A stretch of DNA of 64,000 nt from Pandoraea oxalativorans (GTDB lineage: Bacteria > Pseudomonadota > Gammaproteobacteria > Burkholderiales > Burkholderiaceae). A model generated the notes under the pieces. It searched no databases. It had not been told where the DNA came from and was given only the letters and a program-made list of their open reading frames with translations. A program made the translations under genes and the position numbers. Below, one piece after another: positions 32,328 through 40,848 of this stretch (its first letter is position 1; every line of letters starts with the position of its first letter). The stretch spans positions 1,426,001 through 1,490,000 of the forward strand of contig NZ_CP011253.3 in NCBI RefSeq assembly GCF_000972785.3, in the 5' to 3' direction.

Positions 32328-32795
32328 TGTAAATGTGGCCGGCGGGCCAATGTCTGCATGAGAAGCCGCCGGTTGGACATCAGTGGCAATGGGGGCAGCC
32401 TCCATTTGCAGCTCAGCCTGATCATGGTATTAGAAGCGGTTACGGCCACGCTGCGGCGTGCGATCGCAGAAAATCGAGTGACCGGTTCGGGTAGTCAACC
32501 GGCTTCCCGAGCAAAGCGATCATCCCTACTACGTAGGGTTGGAGTCCAGGGCATTCGGATCTTTGACCTCCGGCTACCAGTTTGATCGGCTTCACGACTA
32601 CTACACGCCATTCACACTCACCGAAACCACGCGCGGGAGTGCCTTCGCACCACCGTTTGATCACGACAACGAGAGCAGCACCTTGGCTGGCTGCTAATTC
32701 TGTCATGTGCACGAGCCCATTCATTGGGCCGTTTCGGCTTAGCGCCATGTATATTCGGCGCCGCCGTTCCTGTTGTCGTCATTGACGAACCGCGA
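32328..32795. other. 468-base gap, no supported gene
   Basis: Short reading frames exist on both strands, but none has a family signature or a good ribosome site. Base composition is less GC-rich and codon phase is not evident. It may be decayed sequence left by an insertion or deletion between the LysR gene and the minus-strand flavoprotein operon. Confidence 0.4.
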
Positions 32796-33980
32796 CTATC
32801 GTTGCGTGGCCATACTCGGTTGGCCGAGCGGTGCGAGATATCTCGCGACCGCCTTGGCCAATCGTGGGGCCTCACGTCCGATCTCCCGCAATTGACCGCT
32901 CAACGGGTTGACGAACCCGATGAAGAACAGGCCGGGGATTGCGCACACGCCATGGGCATCGATATGCGGCTTGCCATCACCGTCGAACAATCCGGGAAGC
33001 GTGAGGAGTTGCTCCAGTCCGGTCCTGTACCCCGTGCCGGCGACGATCGTCTGTACTGGCAGTGTCATGGCTCCGGCATCTTCGGCCAGGCTCGCGCGAA
33101 CGGTCACGTGCATTTCCGAAATGCCTTCGATCGGCCCCACCACACGAATATTTCCCGCTTTCAGTTCGTCGACGAACGGCATGTACAGCGTCGGCGTCAC
33201 CGTGCCGAGTTGCGACACCCCATGGGTCGGTCGCGGCAGACCATAGGGGAGAAGGTCGCCCACCCAGCGATGCGATAGCCACGTGAGGAAGCGGTCGCGT
33301 CTTGAGGGCGCGAGCCGTCGCAGAACGGCGCCCAAGGCTGCGAACGGCAAACCGCGCAGGCTCTTGGGGAGAAGGTGTGGCGTACGGCGTACCGACAACA
33401 CGACCGACGCCGCGTGAGGTACCAACCGGCTGGCGATTTCGCACGACGAATTGCCACTCCCCACGACCAGCACGTGTTGCCCGGCGTAGTCGCGGGCACT
33501 TCGGAACTGCGCGGCGTGCAGAATTCGGCCGGCAAAGCGCTCGCGCCCTTCCCAGTCGGGCAGAAATGGTACGCGTGCGCATCCCGTCGCCATCACGACC
33601 GACAACGCCAGGATCACGCTCCCGTCGTTCAGCGTGATTCGCCAGACCCCGTGCTCCGCCGACGGCTCGATAGCACTCGCTTCGACACCGTTGCGAACCG
33701 TGAATCCTCCGCGCTCAGGCATGGAGGCGAGCTGTTCGGCCAGTGCGTGGGCGGTGGGCCAGCGTCCGGCAGACCGCGGAAAGGTGACCCCGGGCAAGCC
33801 GGAGAACCAGCGCCCGGTGTTCAGGCGCAACCCCTCGTAGTGATTGCGCCACACGTCGCCGACCGATTCGGTGCGCTCCAGCACCAGCGGCGAGACGCCC
33901 GCCCTCACCAGCTCGTAGGCCGCGGAAAGACCCGCCGGGCCGCCGCCCACGACGACGACAGGGTACACAGTATGTCTCAT
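32796..33980 (-). CDS. Flavin-containing monooxygenase-like protein
   Basis: A 394-aa FAD/NADPH protein. The FAD motif VVVVGGGPAGLSAAYEL is at the N-terminus and the NADPH motif VLVVGSGNSSCEIASRL is near residue 170. GTGYRTGLEQLL near the C-terminus corresponds to the ATG/GTG-type motif of FMO and YUCCA-like enzymes. Its ATG overlaps the stop of the OsmC-like gene (ATGA), so it is translationally coupled to it. It is the last gene of the transporter operon that starts at 37309 and probably oxygenates the imported substrate. Confidence 0.87.
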   Translation of the reverse strand: MRHTVYPVVVVGGGPAGLSAAYELVRAGVSPLVLERTESVGDVWRNHYEGLRLNTGRWFSGLPGVTFPRSAGRWPTAHALAEQLASMPERGGFTVRNGVEASAIEPSAEHGVWRITLNDGSVILALSVVMATGCARVPFLPDWEGRERFAGRILHAAQFRSARDYAGQHVLVVGSGNSSCEIASRLVPHAASVVLSVRRTPHLLPKSLRGLPFAALGAVLRRLAPSRRDRFLTWLSHRWVGDLLPYGLPRPTHGVSQLGTVTPTLYMPFVDELKAGNIRVVGPIEGISEMHVTVRASLAEDAGAMTLPVQTIVAGTGYRTGLEQLLTLPGLFDGDGKPHIDAHGVCAIPGLFFIGFVNPLSGQLREIGREAPRLAKAVARYLAPLGQPSMATQR

Positions 33981-34531
33981 GGGTTCTGGCGTTGGTCGAC
34001 GTGTTGAATCTGCACATCGAGCGGCACCGGGCGCGAGATGGTGTCCGGGATCGGCGCTGTCGGCAGCAGTCGCGCCAGAAGCGCATCGAGCTGGGCTTGC
34101 GGGGCGTCGGCGTCCAGTGCTACCTTAACGTGAATGCTCTCGAAGCCCGGAGCGCCCGGCAACACACCGAAGGCGGCGCGGAAGTTGACACGACCGGATA
34201 CGTCGAGTCGCAGGCTGCGCACCTCGATGCCGGCCGCCGTCAGCCCGCCGATGTAGGTCGCGGCCAGGCAGTTGCCCACGGCGGATAACAGCAGTTCCTG
34301 CGGTGTCGCGCCGAGGTCTGCGCCGCCGTAGGTGCTGGGTTCGTCCCCCTGCAATACGGCGCCGGATCTGACCTGTGTGCGGGTCTGATAGCCGCTGACC
34401 CAATGCACGGACGTCTCGTAACGTGGGCACGCGACGTCGCCGTCTCCATCGGCACGGATACGTTCCTGTACCGCGCGACCGCCGCCGCGAGGCAGTCCGT
34501 TGATGGTGAGTTGAATGGAGGTATCGCTCAT
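33977..34531 (-). CDS. OsmC-family protein with only one conserved cysteine
   Basis: A 184-aa OsmC-like protein. LGATPQELLLSAVGNCLAATY supplies the first conserved Cys of the family. The second Cys, normally in a CPV-type motif, is replaced in LLPTAPIPDTISR, so thiol peroxidase chemistry is doubtful. The start at 34531 gives MSDTSIQLTING; codons upstream run back over the ATPase gene. It is coupled to the flavin monooxygenase gene by a 4-base overlap. Confidence 0.85.
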   Translation of the reverse strand: MSDTSIQLTINGLPRGGGRAVQERIRADGDGDVACPRYETSVHWVSGYQTRTQVRSGAVLQGDEPSTYGGADLGATPQELLLSAVGNCLAATYIGGLTAAGIEVRSLRLDVSGRVNFRAAFGVLPGAPGFESIHVKVALDADAPQAQLDALLARLLPTAPIPDTISRPVPLDVQIQHVDQRQNP

Positions 34532-34599
34532 CTTGAGGGCTCGCATGAAGAATGGGGCGAACGTGCATGACGTTGCGCCCAGAGAAGGGAAAGACAGCC

Positions 34600-35373
34600 T
34601 CAATCGGCTTGCAGATGCTCCGCCAGACGTGTTTCCGCCGTCAGGAAGTCGTCCAGCCGTTGTTGCAGCCGAAGGAAATCGTCGTCGCTCGCCTGACGTG
34701 GCCGCGGCAGACGGATCTCCAGTAACTGCGCGACATGGCCGTGAGGGCTGCTCGCCATCAGCACAATGCGATCGGCCAGCAGAAGGGCTTCCTGGAGATC
34801 GTGCGTCACCATCAGGACGGTGGCCCCGCTGGCCTGCCATGTGCGTTGCAGTTGCCGTTGCATCAGCCGCCGGGTCTGGGCGTCGAGCGCGCCGAACGGC
34901 TCGTCGAGCAGCAGCAGGCGCGGCTTCATCGCGAGTGCGCGAGCCAGCGCGATACGCTGGCGCATCCCGCCGGACAGCACCGCCGGGCGCCTGTCGGCGA
35001 ACTCGGTGAGCCCGACCTCTTCCAGGAGCTGCCGCGCGCGCGTTCCTGCAGCGCTATGCGCAAGTCCCTGATTGCGCAGCGCAAACGCAACGTTCTCGGC
35101 GGCGCTCATCCACGGGAACAGATTGTTGTGCTGGAAAATGAGGGCGCTGTGCGGCGCTTCGGTCGTCAGCGGCTGGCCGTCGTAAAACACCGATCCGTGC
35201 GTGGGCGTTTGCAGACCGGCAGCGAGGTTCAGCAGCGTGGTCTTGCCACAACCGCTGCGTCCGAGCAGCACGGTGAAGCGGCCAGCGGGGATTTGCAGGC
35301 TACCGATGTCGACGCGTGTGCCGGCGTCGCAGCGCATGCCGGCATCCCTGAATTCCAGTGCCGCCCCGCTCAT
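34600..35373 (-). CDS. ABC ATPase, SsuB/TauB type
   Basis: A 257-aa ATPase with Walker A LLGRSGCGKTTLLNL, signature LSGGMRQRIALARAL and Walker B RLLLLDEPFGALD. Starting at the ATG at 35373 gives an ATGA overlap with the permease stop, which is why it was preferred over the upstream start. It belongs to the nitrate/sulfonate/taurine importer family. Confidence 0.92.
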   Translation of the reverse strand: MSGAALEFRDAGMRCDAGTRVDIGSLQIPAGRFTVLLGRSGCGKTTLLNLAAGLQTPTHGSVFYDGQPLTTEAPHSALIFQHNNLFPWMSAAENVAFALRNQGLAHSAAGTRARQLLEEVGLTEFADRRPAVLSGGMRQRIALARALAMKPRLLLLDEPFGALDAQTRRLMQRQLQRTWQASGATVLMVTHDLQEALLLADRIVLMASSPHGHVAQLLEIRLPRPRQASDDDFLRLQQRLDDFLTAETRLAEHLQAD

Positions 35374-36239
35374 GATTGCCATGCCACGAGACGTTGCCCC
35401 AGTAGTAGCACGCGGTCCACCGTGAAGCCGACAGCGCCGATGGTAATAACACCCACCATGACCAACGGCATGTTGTACATCTGCTGCGCCATGATGATGA
35501 GATAACCAAGACCGGAATTGATGCCGGCCATCTCACCGGCGAGCACTGCCATCCATGCACCGAAGAAGGCCATGCGCAGGCTGGTCAGCGCGCTCGGCGC
35601 AATCGCAGGCAGTCGCACGCGCAGCCACAGCTGCCACGGCGACGTGCGCAAATTGCGCGCAATTTTCAGGTACTGCGGATCCATGCCGTCGAGCGCGGCC
35701 ACGAGCGATAACGTCATGCTCGTCGTAACCGCGAGGAACACCACGAAGACCGCAGCGGGGCCACCGATACCGATCACCGCAATCGTGAACGGCACCCACG
35801 CCACGGGCGCGATCGGGGCGAGCGATTGCACCAGCGGCAACACCAGACGTCGCAGCCAGCGTTGCTCGACGATCAGCACGGCAAGCAGCAGCGCGGCGGC
35901 GACGCCCAGCGTCAGACCGGTGGTGACGCGCGAGAGCGTGAGCAGGGTGGACGCGAGCAGGCCCGCGCGTTGCTGGCCGAAGCCGACGCTCGCCTCGCCC
36001 GAGAAGGCATACGGCAATGTGACGCTGGGCGGCGGCAGAATGCGACCGTCGAGCCACCCCAACGCGACCGAAAGTTCCCAGACACCACCCAGCACCGTCC
36101 ACGCCAGTGCAAACCAGAGCAGCGGCTGAAGATGACGTAACCGCAAAAGCCAGCGGCGCGCATCGACGATTCGATGCTGTGCTTGCGTGACGTCGGACAC
36201 GTGCGGTGCGTCGGACGCGAGGGGAGGAGCACTGCTCAT
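35370..36239 (-). CDS. ABC permease, SsuC/TauC type
   Basis: A 289-aa permease with about six helices and the EAA loop ARNLRTSPWQLWLRVRLPAI. It starts with an ATG that overlaps the stop of the binding-protein gene by four bases and ends overlapping the ATPase gene, so the three genes form a tightly coupled importer. Confidence 0.92.
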   Translation of the reverse strand: MSSAPPLASDAPHVSDVTQAQHRIVDARRWLLRLRHLQPLLWFALAWTVLGGVWELSVALGWLDGRILPPPSVTLPYAFSGEASVGFGQQRAGLLASTLLTLSRVTTGLTLGVAAALLLAVLIVEQRWLRRLVLPLVQSLAPIAPVAWVPFTIAVIGIGGPAAVFVVFLAVTTSMTLSLVAALDGMDPQYLKIARNLRTSPWQLWLRVRLPAIAPSALTSLRMAFFGAWMAVLAGEMAGINSGLGYLIIMAQQMYNMPLVMVGVITIGAVGFTVDRVLLLGQRLVAWQS

Positions 36240-37309
36240 GCGAGGGCGGCCGGTTGATGGCGCAGGTCGAGCAACTGACCAATGGGGTTGCCGGTGAAGT
36301 AGCCCAGTTGTTTCAGGTACTCAGCGCCGCGCGTGAGCCCTGCCACGCCTGCCGCGGAGATCACCGGATTGGGCACCTGACGTGCCAGCGCAACCTCAAG
36401 CACCTCGCGCGATACCCCGTAGACCGGCTGCAATTGATCCACCGCAGCGGCGTAGTGCTGCGTGAGGTTCGTAGCCGAGGCTTGCAGCACTTTCAGATAG
36501 CGGCGCAACGCATCGCCTTGCTGATCGCTGGTGCGCTGTTTCGTCGTGATGACGCAGTCTGCCGCTTCCGGCCCCCAGACGGCGTTCGAGTCGGACAGAT
36601 AGCGTGCGCCGTTGCTGCGCACCACATTCTCGGCGTAGGGCTGTGCGAGCGTGACGACGTCGAGCTTGCCGTTCGCAATCGCTTCGCCCATGCCGACCAT
36701 GCTCGGGAAGAAGGTCATGTCGTAGTCCTTGTAGGACTTGCCGTGACTGGCCATCGTGCCGTAGCCGACCAGTTCCAGCGTGTCGAGACGCAGCGTGCCC
36801 ACGCGCAATCCCTTGCCGGCAGCGGCGATGAATTCGTCGACCGTGGTCACGGAGCCTTTGCGTGCGACCAGTTCGATACCGCCCTTACCCGAGCCGCCGA
36901 TGATGCGCAGATCCTTCGTGCCCTTGGCATAGGCGGCCGCCGTCATCGTCCAGGGGGCGTGCATGAGTTCGATGCGATCGGCCACCAGCGCCTGCAATGA
37001 CTCGCTCGGCCCGTTGAACTGCGTCAACTCCACCCGCAGGCCGGCAGTGGCGAAGTCGCCCCGCAGCTTGCCCAGCAGCAAATGCGATACGCATCCGGCC
37101 GGCAGATGACCGACGCGAATCAGCGGGCCGCCAGTGGCGGCTTCGACGCGGCTCGCGGCCGCCAACAAGGCGCTGCCGGTCGCGCTCAGCGCGAGGGCGC
37201 TGCATCCGCAGCCGCAGAGAAATTCGCGACGCGAGAGCTTGCCCGGGCTCGAGGTGGCTGGCGTGTCGGAATGCGCGGCCGACATCAGCCGCTTGAAAAT
37301 GTCGCGCAT
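36236..37309 (-). CDS. ABC binding protein with Tat signal, SsuA/NrtA type
   Basis: A 357-aa solute-binding protein. The N-terminus carries a twin-arginine motif, SRREFL, followed by a Cys-rich hydrophobic stretch and AAASRVEA, so export folded through Tat is likely. The mature part reads PLIRVGHLPAGCVSHLLLG and shows the NMT1/SsuA-like fold. Tat export could mean cofactor or early folding needs. It is the first gene of the operon with permease, ATPase, OsmC-like and monooxygenase genes. The ligand is unknown; sulfonates, sulfate esters or aromatics are possible. Confidence 0.88.
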   Translation of the reverse strand: MRDIFKRLMSAAHSDTPATSSPGKLSRREFLCGCGCSALALSATGSALLAAASRVEAATGGPLIRVGHLPAGCVSHLLLGKLRGDFATAGLRVELTQFNGPSESLQALVADRIELMHAPWTMTAAAYAKGTKDLRIIGGSGKGGIELVARKGSVTTVDEFIAAAGKGLRVGTLRLDTLELVGYGTMASHGKSYKDYDMTFFPSMVGMGEAIANGKLDVVTLAQPYAENVVRSNGARYLSDSNAVWGPEAADCVITTKQRTSDQQGDALRRYLKVLQASATNLTQHYAAAVDQLQPVYGVSREVLEVALARQVPNPVISAAGVAGLTRGAEYLKQLGYFTGNPIGQLLDLRHQPAALA

Positions 37310-37482
37310 GAAAAAGCTTCTCCGGGTGAGGTAGACCGATCGTTCTCAACGAGGTGTCATCATCCGGGAAACCCAACGGGGCGCAAAACAATTATTTGGC
37401 CTTAGCTTATGAGAAACACTGTGCTAGCCGCCGGACGCGCCGACGTCCGGGGTCTCGCATCGAGCACGTTTTCGTGCAGGCA

Positions 37483-38070
37483 TCACGCGCGTGCGGCGTG
37501 TTCGAGCAGGCAATGCGCGATAGTCCTGGCGGTATCGGCGCTGTCGGATTTGCGCGTGACCATGGCGATGGCGATGGCGCCGTCGACAAGCAGACAGAAT
37601 TGCCGGGCGAACGCTTGCGGATCGACCAGTCCGGCCGCGCCGGCGAGAACGACGATACGTCGTTGCACCTCGCTGAAATGGGCCAGCGCCAGGTCTCTCA
37701 CCCAGCTCGACTCTTTTTCGTGCTCGGCAACGGCATTGGTGAAGAGACAACCGAAGAAGCGGTCGCTGGAAAACCATTCCTGCAACACGTCGAACAAAAT
37801 GAGCAACTGCTGCTCGGGATCGGACGCCCGGCGGGGGAGATCGTCGAGCCATTGAAACCACATCTGCGCTTCGTGCTCGAAGGCCGCCTTGAGCAGGTTG
37901 TCTTTCGAGCCGTAGTTTTCATAGAGCGTGCGACGCGCTACGCCGGCCTCGGTGAGAATGCGTGCGACGCCCGTGGCGTGAATCCCTTCGCGGCAAAAGA
38001 GCCGGCGAGCGGTCTCCAGCAGCCGCTGTCCAGGGGACATTTCGCCGGTCGGGTCAGAAGATGACGACAT
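37483..38070 (-). CDS. TetR-family regulator
   Basis: A 195-aa repressor with HTH ATGVARILTEAGVARRTLYENYGSKDNLL near residues 30-60 and a ligand domain containing WFSSDRFFGCLFTNA. The start at 38070 gives MSSSSDPTGEM; upstream codons look non-conserved. It lies upstream of, and on the same strand as, the Tat-binding-protein operon, separated by 173 bases, and may regulate it. Confidence 0.87.
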   Translation of the reverse strand: MSSSSDPTGEMSPGQRLLETARRLFCREGIHATGVARILTEAGVARRTLYENYGSKDNLLKAAFEHEAQMWFQWLDDLPRRASDPEQQLLILFDVLQEWFSSDRFFGCLFTNAVAEHEKESSWVRDLALAHFSEVQRRIVVLAGAAGLVDPQAFARQFCLLVDGAIAIAMVTRKSDSADTARTIAHCLLEHAARA

Positions 38071-38263
38071 GGGATGTTCGATGGATCGAGCGCGGGCAGG
38101 GCGAACGGGGATGACACTTTCGCGCTGCCCGCGCAATCAGGATGACGAGTCGCGTAATGCTACACCGTCGCAGCCGAATCGACCGTGGTGCGCAAGCGCA
38201 GATGCTTGTGAAGCTTCACGCATCCGGCGGGCCCGCGCAACCATCGGGCCACGTGTCGCCTTC

Positions 38264-38524
38264 TTATCCCTTGGCGATGATCCGACTGTCTTTCATACGG
38301 AACGCCATGCTGCCACGTTCACGGATCGTGAAAACAAGGTCGGTTTGGTCGACGATGGTCGGCAGCCATGACTGCCGGACACGATCGAATTCCTCGCGAT
38401 CTTGCGACGACTCTGCGACGACGCACACGACCCGATGTAACGCAGCGGCACATTCTTCGACAGTCGCGGCACTCCTGTCCCATCGGACGGTTGGGGATTG
38501 GGTCTTGGAATGCCTGAAAAACAT
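38264..38524 (-). CDS. Hypothetical 86-aa protein
   Basis: The predicted product is 86 aa, with third-position GC bias consistent with coding, but it has no family I recognise and no clear ribosome site. It starts beside the palindromic region at 38531-38555 and is divergent from the small HTH gene at 38665, so both could share that control site. The 193 bases between it and the TetR start hold nothing identifiable. Confidence 0.4.
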   Translation of the reverse strand: MFFRHSKTQSPTVRWDRSAATVEECAAALHRVVCVVAESSQDREEFDRVRQSWLPTIVDQTDLVFTIRERGSMAFRMKDSRIIAKG

Positions 38525-38530
38525 TCATTT

Positions 38531-38555
38531 ATTATCGTTTTACGATAATTTATCG
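38531..38555. promoter_or_regulatory. Palindromic operator of TTATCG half-sites
   Basis: ATTATCG at 38531-38537 and CGATAAT at 38543-38549 form a perfect inverted repeat with a 5-base spacer. CGATAA then pairs with TTATCG (38543-38555) as a second overlapping palindrome, giving three alternating half-sites. It is a strongly AT-rich island about 110 bases upstream of the HTH gene and directly upstream of the divergent 86-aa gene. Binding by the HTH protein is inferred from position. Confidence 0.6.
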
Positions 38556-38664
38556 TGTTACCATTCGAGCGTTCCTTGCCGCTTGTATCGCGGTGATCGC
38601 GCACATTTTGCGGCAAGCCAGTGAACTGGACTCCGAAAATCGGCAGTTCGTTTGAGACGCCGCT

Positions 38665-38889
38665 ATGTCCATCACAATCAAGCTGGATGTGCTGCTCGCG
38701 ATGCGCAAGGTCAAGTCGAAGGATCTTGCTGCGGCGATCGGTATTACCGAACAGAACCTCTCGCTGTTGAAACAAGGCAAGGTCAAGGGGTTTCGTCTCG
38801 CAACACTGGAGGCGATTTGCGAGTACCTTGATTGCCAACCAGGCGATCTCCTTGAGTACCACCGCGAAACAGAAGCCAGGTCGGAGTAA
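38665..38889 (+). CDS. Small XRE/Cro-type HTH protein (YozG-like)
   Basis: A 74-aa single-domain regulator. KSKDLAAAIGITEQNLSLLKQGKVKGF contains the helix-turn-helix and EAICEYLDCQPGDLLEY the C-terminal dimer helix; the pattern is that of small YozG-type repressors. Such proteins often sit upstream of a membrane protein that they regulate. Here the next gene encodes a protein with one membrane helix and overlaps it by 62 bases in another frame. Confidence 0.88.
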   Translation: MSITIKLDVLLAMRKVKSKDLAAAIGITEQNLSLLKQGKVKGFRLATLEAICEYLDCQPGDLLEYHRETEARSE

Positions 38890-39571
38890 TCCTGCGATTC
38901 CAATCCAGTTCGGGCGTGGGTTCACGGACGGCTCCATTTTTACCGGGCGAGTACGGCACATCGGCCGTGCATCGATGCTCGCGTTGGCGTTGGCGTTGGC
39001 GTTCGCGATCACGGCGGCGCTGCATGTGTTGGGGGTACTGGCACTAATGGATTTTTCGCGGCCGAAAGTGGACTTCCCCCGGCCTGAGCGCCGCACGCTT
39101 ACCGTGACTCTTATACCGGCTGAAACGCGAAGACCGGTCACTGTGCCGCCAAGCGATGCTGCCCCTGCTTCGCGAGCTACCCGATCATCAAGTTCGCGTA
39201 ACGCGACGGTACCTGGTCCCGTTCAAAAGCGCTTGGGTAGTGAGCCGATTTCGGGGCCAGTTCGTAATCCAAGTGGGCCAGTAGCGCCTGCTGCCAACGC
39301 CCCGGAAGCGACCAAATCGTCAAACGAAGCCATCGACTGGCGCAGGGATATCAGAGGCGTCGAAGCTCACCGGCCAGCAGGCCATGGCAAAGCGCCCCAG
39401 CCATTCGCCGGGGAGGCGGGCAACCGCCGAGAGAGCGCTACGGCGGTGCTCGATCGGGAGATGTCGAAGGCTGCTCGTGGCGACTGTCGGAATCGGTATT
39501 CCCAGATGGGACTTCTCGCGATCCCCATGCTCGCGGTGGACGCGCTGAGTCAGTCCGGGTGCCAGTGGTGA
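38828..39571 (+). CDS. Proline/Ser-rich protein with one membrane helix, unknown function
   Basis: The predicted product is 247 aa. A hydrophobic helix, SMLALALALAFAITAALHVL (about residues 49-68), is followed by FSRPKVDFPRPERRTLTVTL, a long Pro/Ala/Ser/Arg-rich tether, and a compact C-terminal segment with two Cys (DCRNRYSQMGLLAIPMLAVD, then SGCQW). The layout resembles TonB-like or periplasm-spanning proteins, though no TonB C-domain is recognisable. Starting at 38828 overlaps the HTH gene; ATG 38975, just at the helix, is an alternative. A function is not assigned. Confidence 0.65.
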   Translation: MIANQAISLSTTAKQKPGRSNPAIPIQFGRGFTDGSIFTGRVRHIGRASMLALALALAFAITAALHVLGVLALMDFSRPKVDFPRPERRTLTVTLIPAETRRPVTVPPSDAAPASRATRSSSSRNATVPGPVQKRLGSEPISGPVRNPSGPVAPAANAPEATKSSNEAIDWRRDIRGVEAHRPAGHGKAPQPFAGEAGNRRESATAVLDREMSKAARGDCRNRYSQMGLLAIPMLAVDALSQSGCQW

Positions 39572-39770
39572 TGATCATGCCGAATCTTCGCGAACTCGCG
39601 CACGCTAGCACCGCCCGAGTGACTCGCTCGCGGTGCGGCGTCATTGGCCCATTGCCCGATTCCACGCTGTGTGAAAAGCGCCGTGCCTGCCCGGCTAGCG
39701 GGCGGGCTTATGCCGCAACGCCATAACCTTGTGTGATTCGCTTCGTTGACCTCCGGAGGGCGCCGCCGCT

Positions 39771-40847
39771 ATGTTGGGCGTTTCTCCTGCTCCTCTTAGG
39801 TCGACGTCGCTCATGCGCTTTGCTCTGGCTCCATTGCTTCGCCGTTCCACGCGTCTGACACGCGTTTTGTTGATGGGACTGTCCTGCATCCTGGCGGTGC
39901 CAGCAGCGCACGCCGAAGGACGCATCCGGATCGCCGAACAGTTCGGCATCGTATATCTGTTGCTCAATGTCGTACGCGATCAGCAACTCATCGAGCAGGA
40001 AGGCCGCAAGCTGGGCGTCGACGTCAAGGTCGACTGGGCGAGGTTGTCCGGCGGCGCGGCCATCAACGACGCCTTGCTTTCCGGCGCGATCGACGTTGCC
40101 GGTGCGGGGGTGGGGCCGTTGATTACCGTGTGGGATCGGACCTATGGACGTCAGAACGTGCGTGGCGTGGCGTCGCTGGGCAGCTTGCCGTATTACCTGG
40201 TGAGCAACGATCCGAAGATCCGGACCATCGCCGACTTTACGGAGAAGGACCGCATCGCACTGCCTGCCGTAGGCGTGTCCGTGCAATCCCGCGTGCTTCA
40301 GTACGCGTCGGCCAAACTGTGGGGCGACAGCGCCTTCGACCGACTCGACAAATGGACACAGACCATGTCGCACCCCGATGCGGCAGCGGCGATCATTGCC
40401 GGTGGCACGGAGATTACGGGGCACTTCGGCACGCCGCCGTTCCAGGAACAGGAACTGGCTGCCAATCCGCGCGCACATATCGTGCTCGATTCCTACGAAG
40501 TCCTCGGCGGCCCCAGTTCAGCCACCGTACTCTACGCCACGGAGAAGTTTCGCAACGATAACCCGAAGACGTACCGGGCCTTCGTGCTCGCGCTTGCCCG
40601 AGCGGCGGACTTCGTCAAGCGGCAGCCGGAAGCCGCAGCCGATACCTATTTGCGCGTGAATCAGTCGAAAACCGACAAGAAGCTGTTGGTGAGCGTCATC
40701 ACTGATCCGAAGGTCAATTTCTCGATTACGCCGCAGAACACGCTCGGACTCGCGCAGTTCATGCAGCGCGTGGGGGCCGTGCGTCATAAGCCCACGTCCT
40801 GGAAGGACTATTTCTTCGACGAGCCCGCATTGGGGCAAGGGAGTTGA
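39771..40847 (+). CDS. ABC binding protein, SsuA/NMT1 type
   Basis: A 358-aa binding protein with a signal peptide ending PAAHA, near residue 48 from this start. The mature part, EGRIRIAEQFGIVYLLLNVV, and LSGGAAINDALLSGAIDVAG are typical of nitrate/sulfonate/taurine-like binding proteins. GGAGGG lies 10 bases before the ATG at 39771; ATG 39813 (MRFALAPLL) is a plausible alternative. It is the first gene of a coupled importer with the ATPase and permease that follow. The ligand is unknown. Confidence 0.88.
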   Translation: MLGVSPAPLRSTSLMRFALAPLLRRSTRLTRVLLMGLSCILAVPAAHAEGRIRIAEQFGIVYLLLNVVRDQQLIEQEGRKLGVDVKVDWARLSGGAAINDALLSGAIDVAGAGVGPLITVWDRTYGRQNVRGVASLGSLPYYLVSNDPKIRTIADFTEKDRIALPAVGVSVQSRVLQYASAKLWGDSAFDRLDKWTQTMSHPDAAAAIIAGGTEITGHFGTPPFQEQELAANPRAHIVLDSYEVLGGPSSATVLYATEKFRNDNPKTYRAFVLALARAADFVKRQPEAAADTYLRVNQSKTDKKLLVSVITDPKVNFSITPQNTLGLAQFMQRVGAVRHKPTSWKDYFFDEPALGQGS

Positions 40848-40848
40848 G

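Noticed and set aside
32440..32748. 102-codon minus-strand frame in the 32.3-32.8 kb gap
   Set aside because: No family signature and no ribosome site; competing frames on both strands look equally random.
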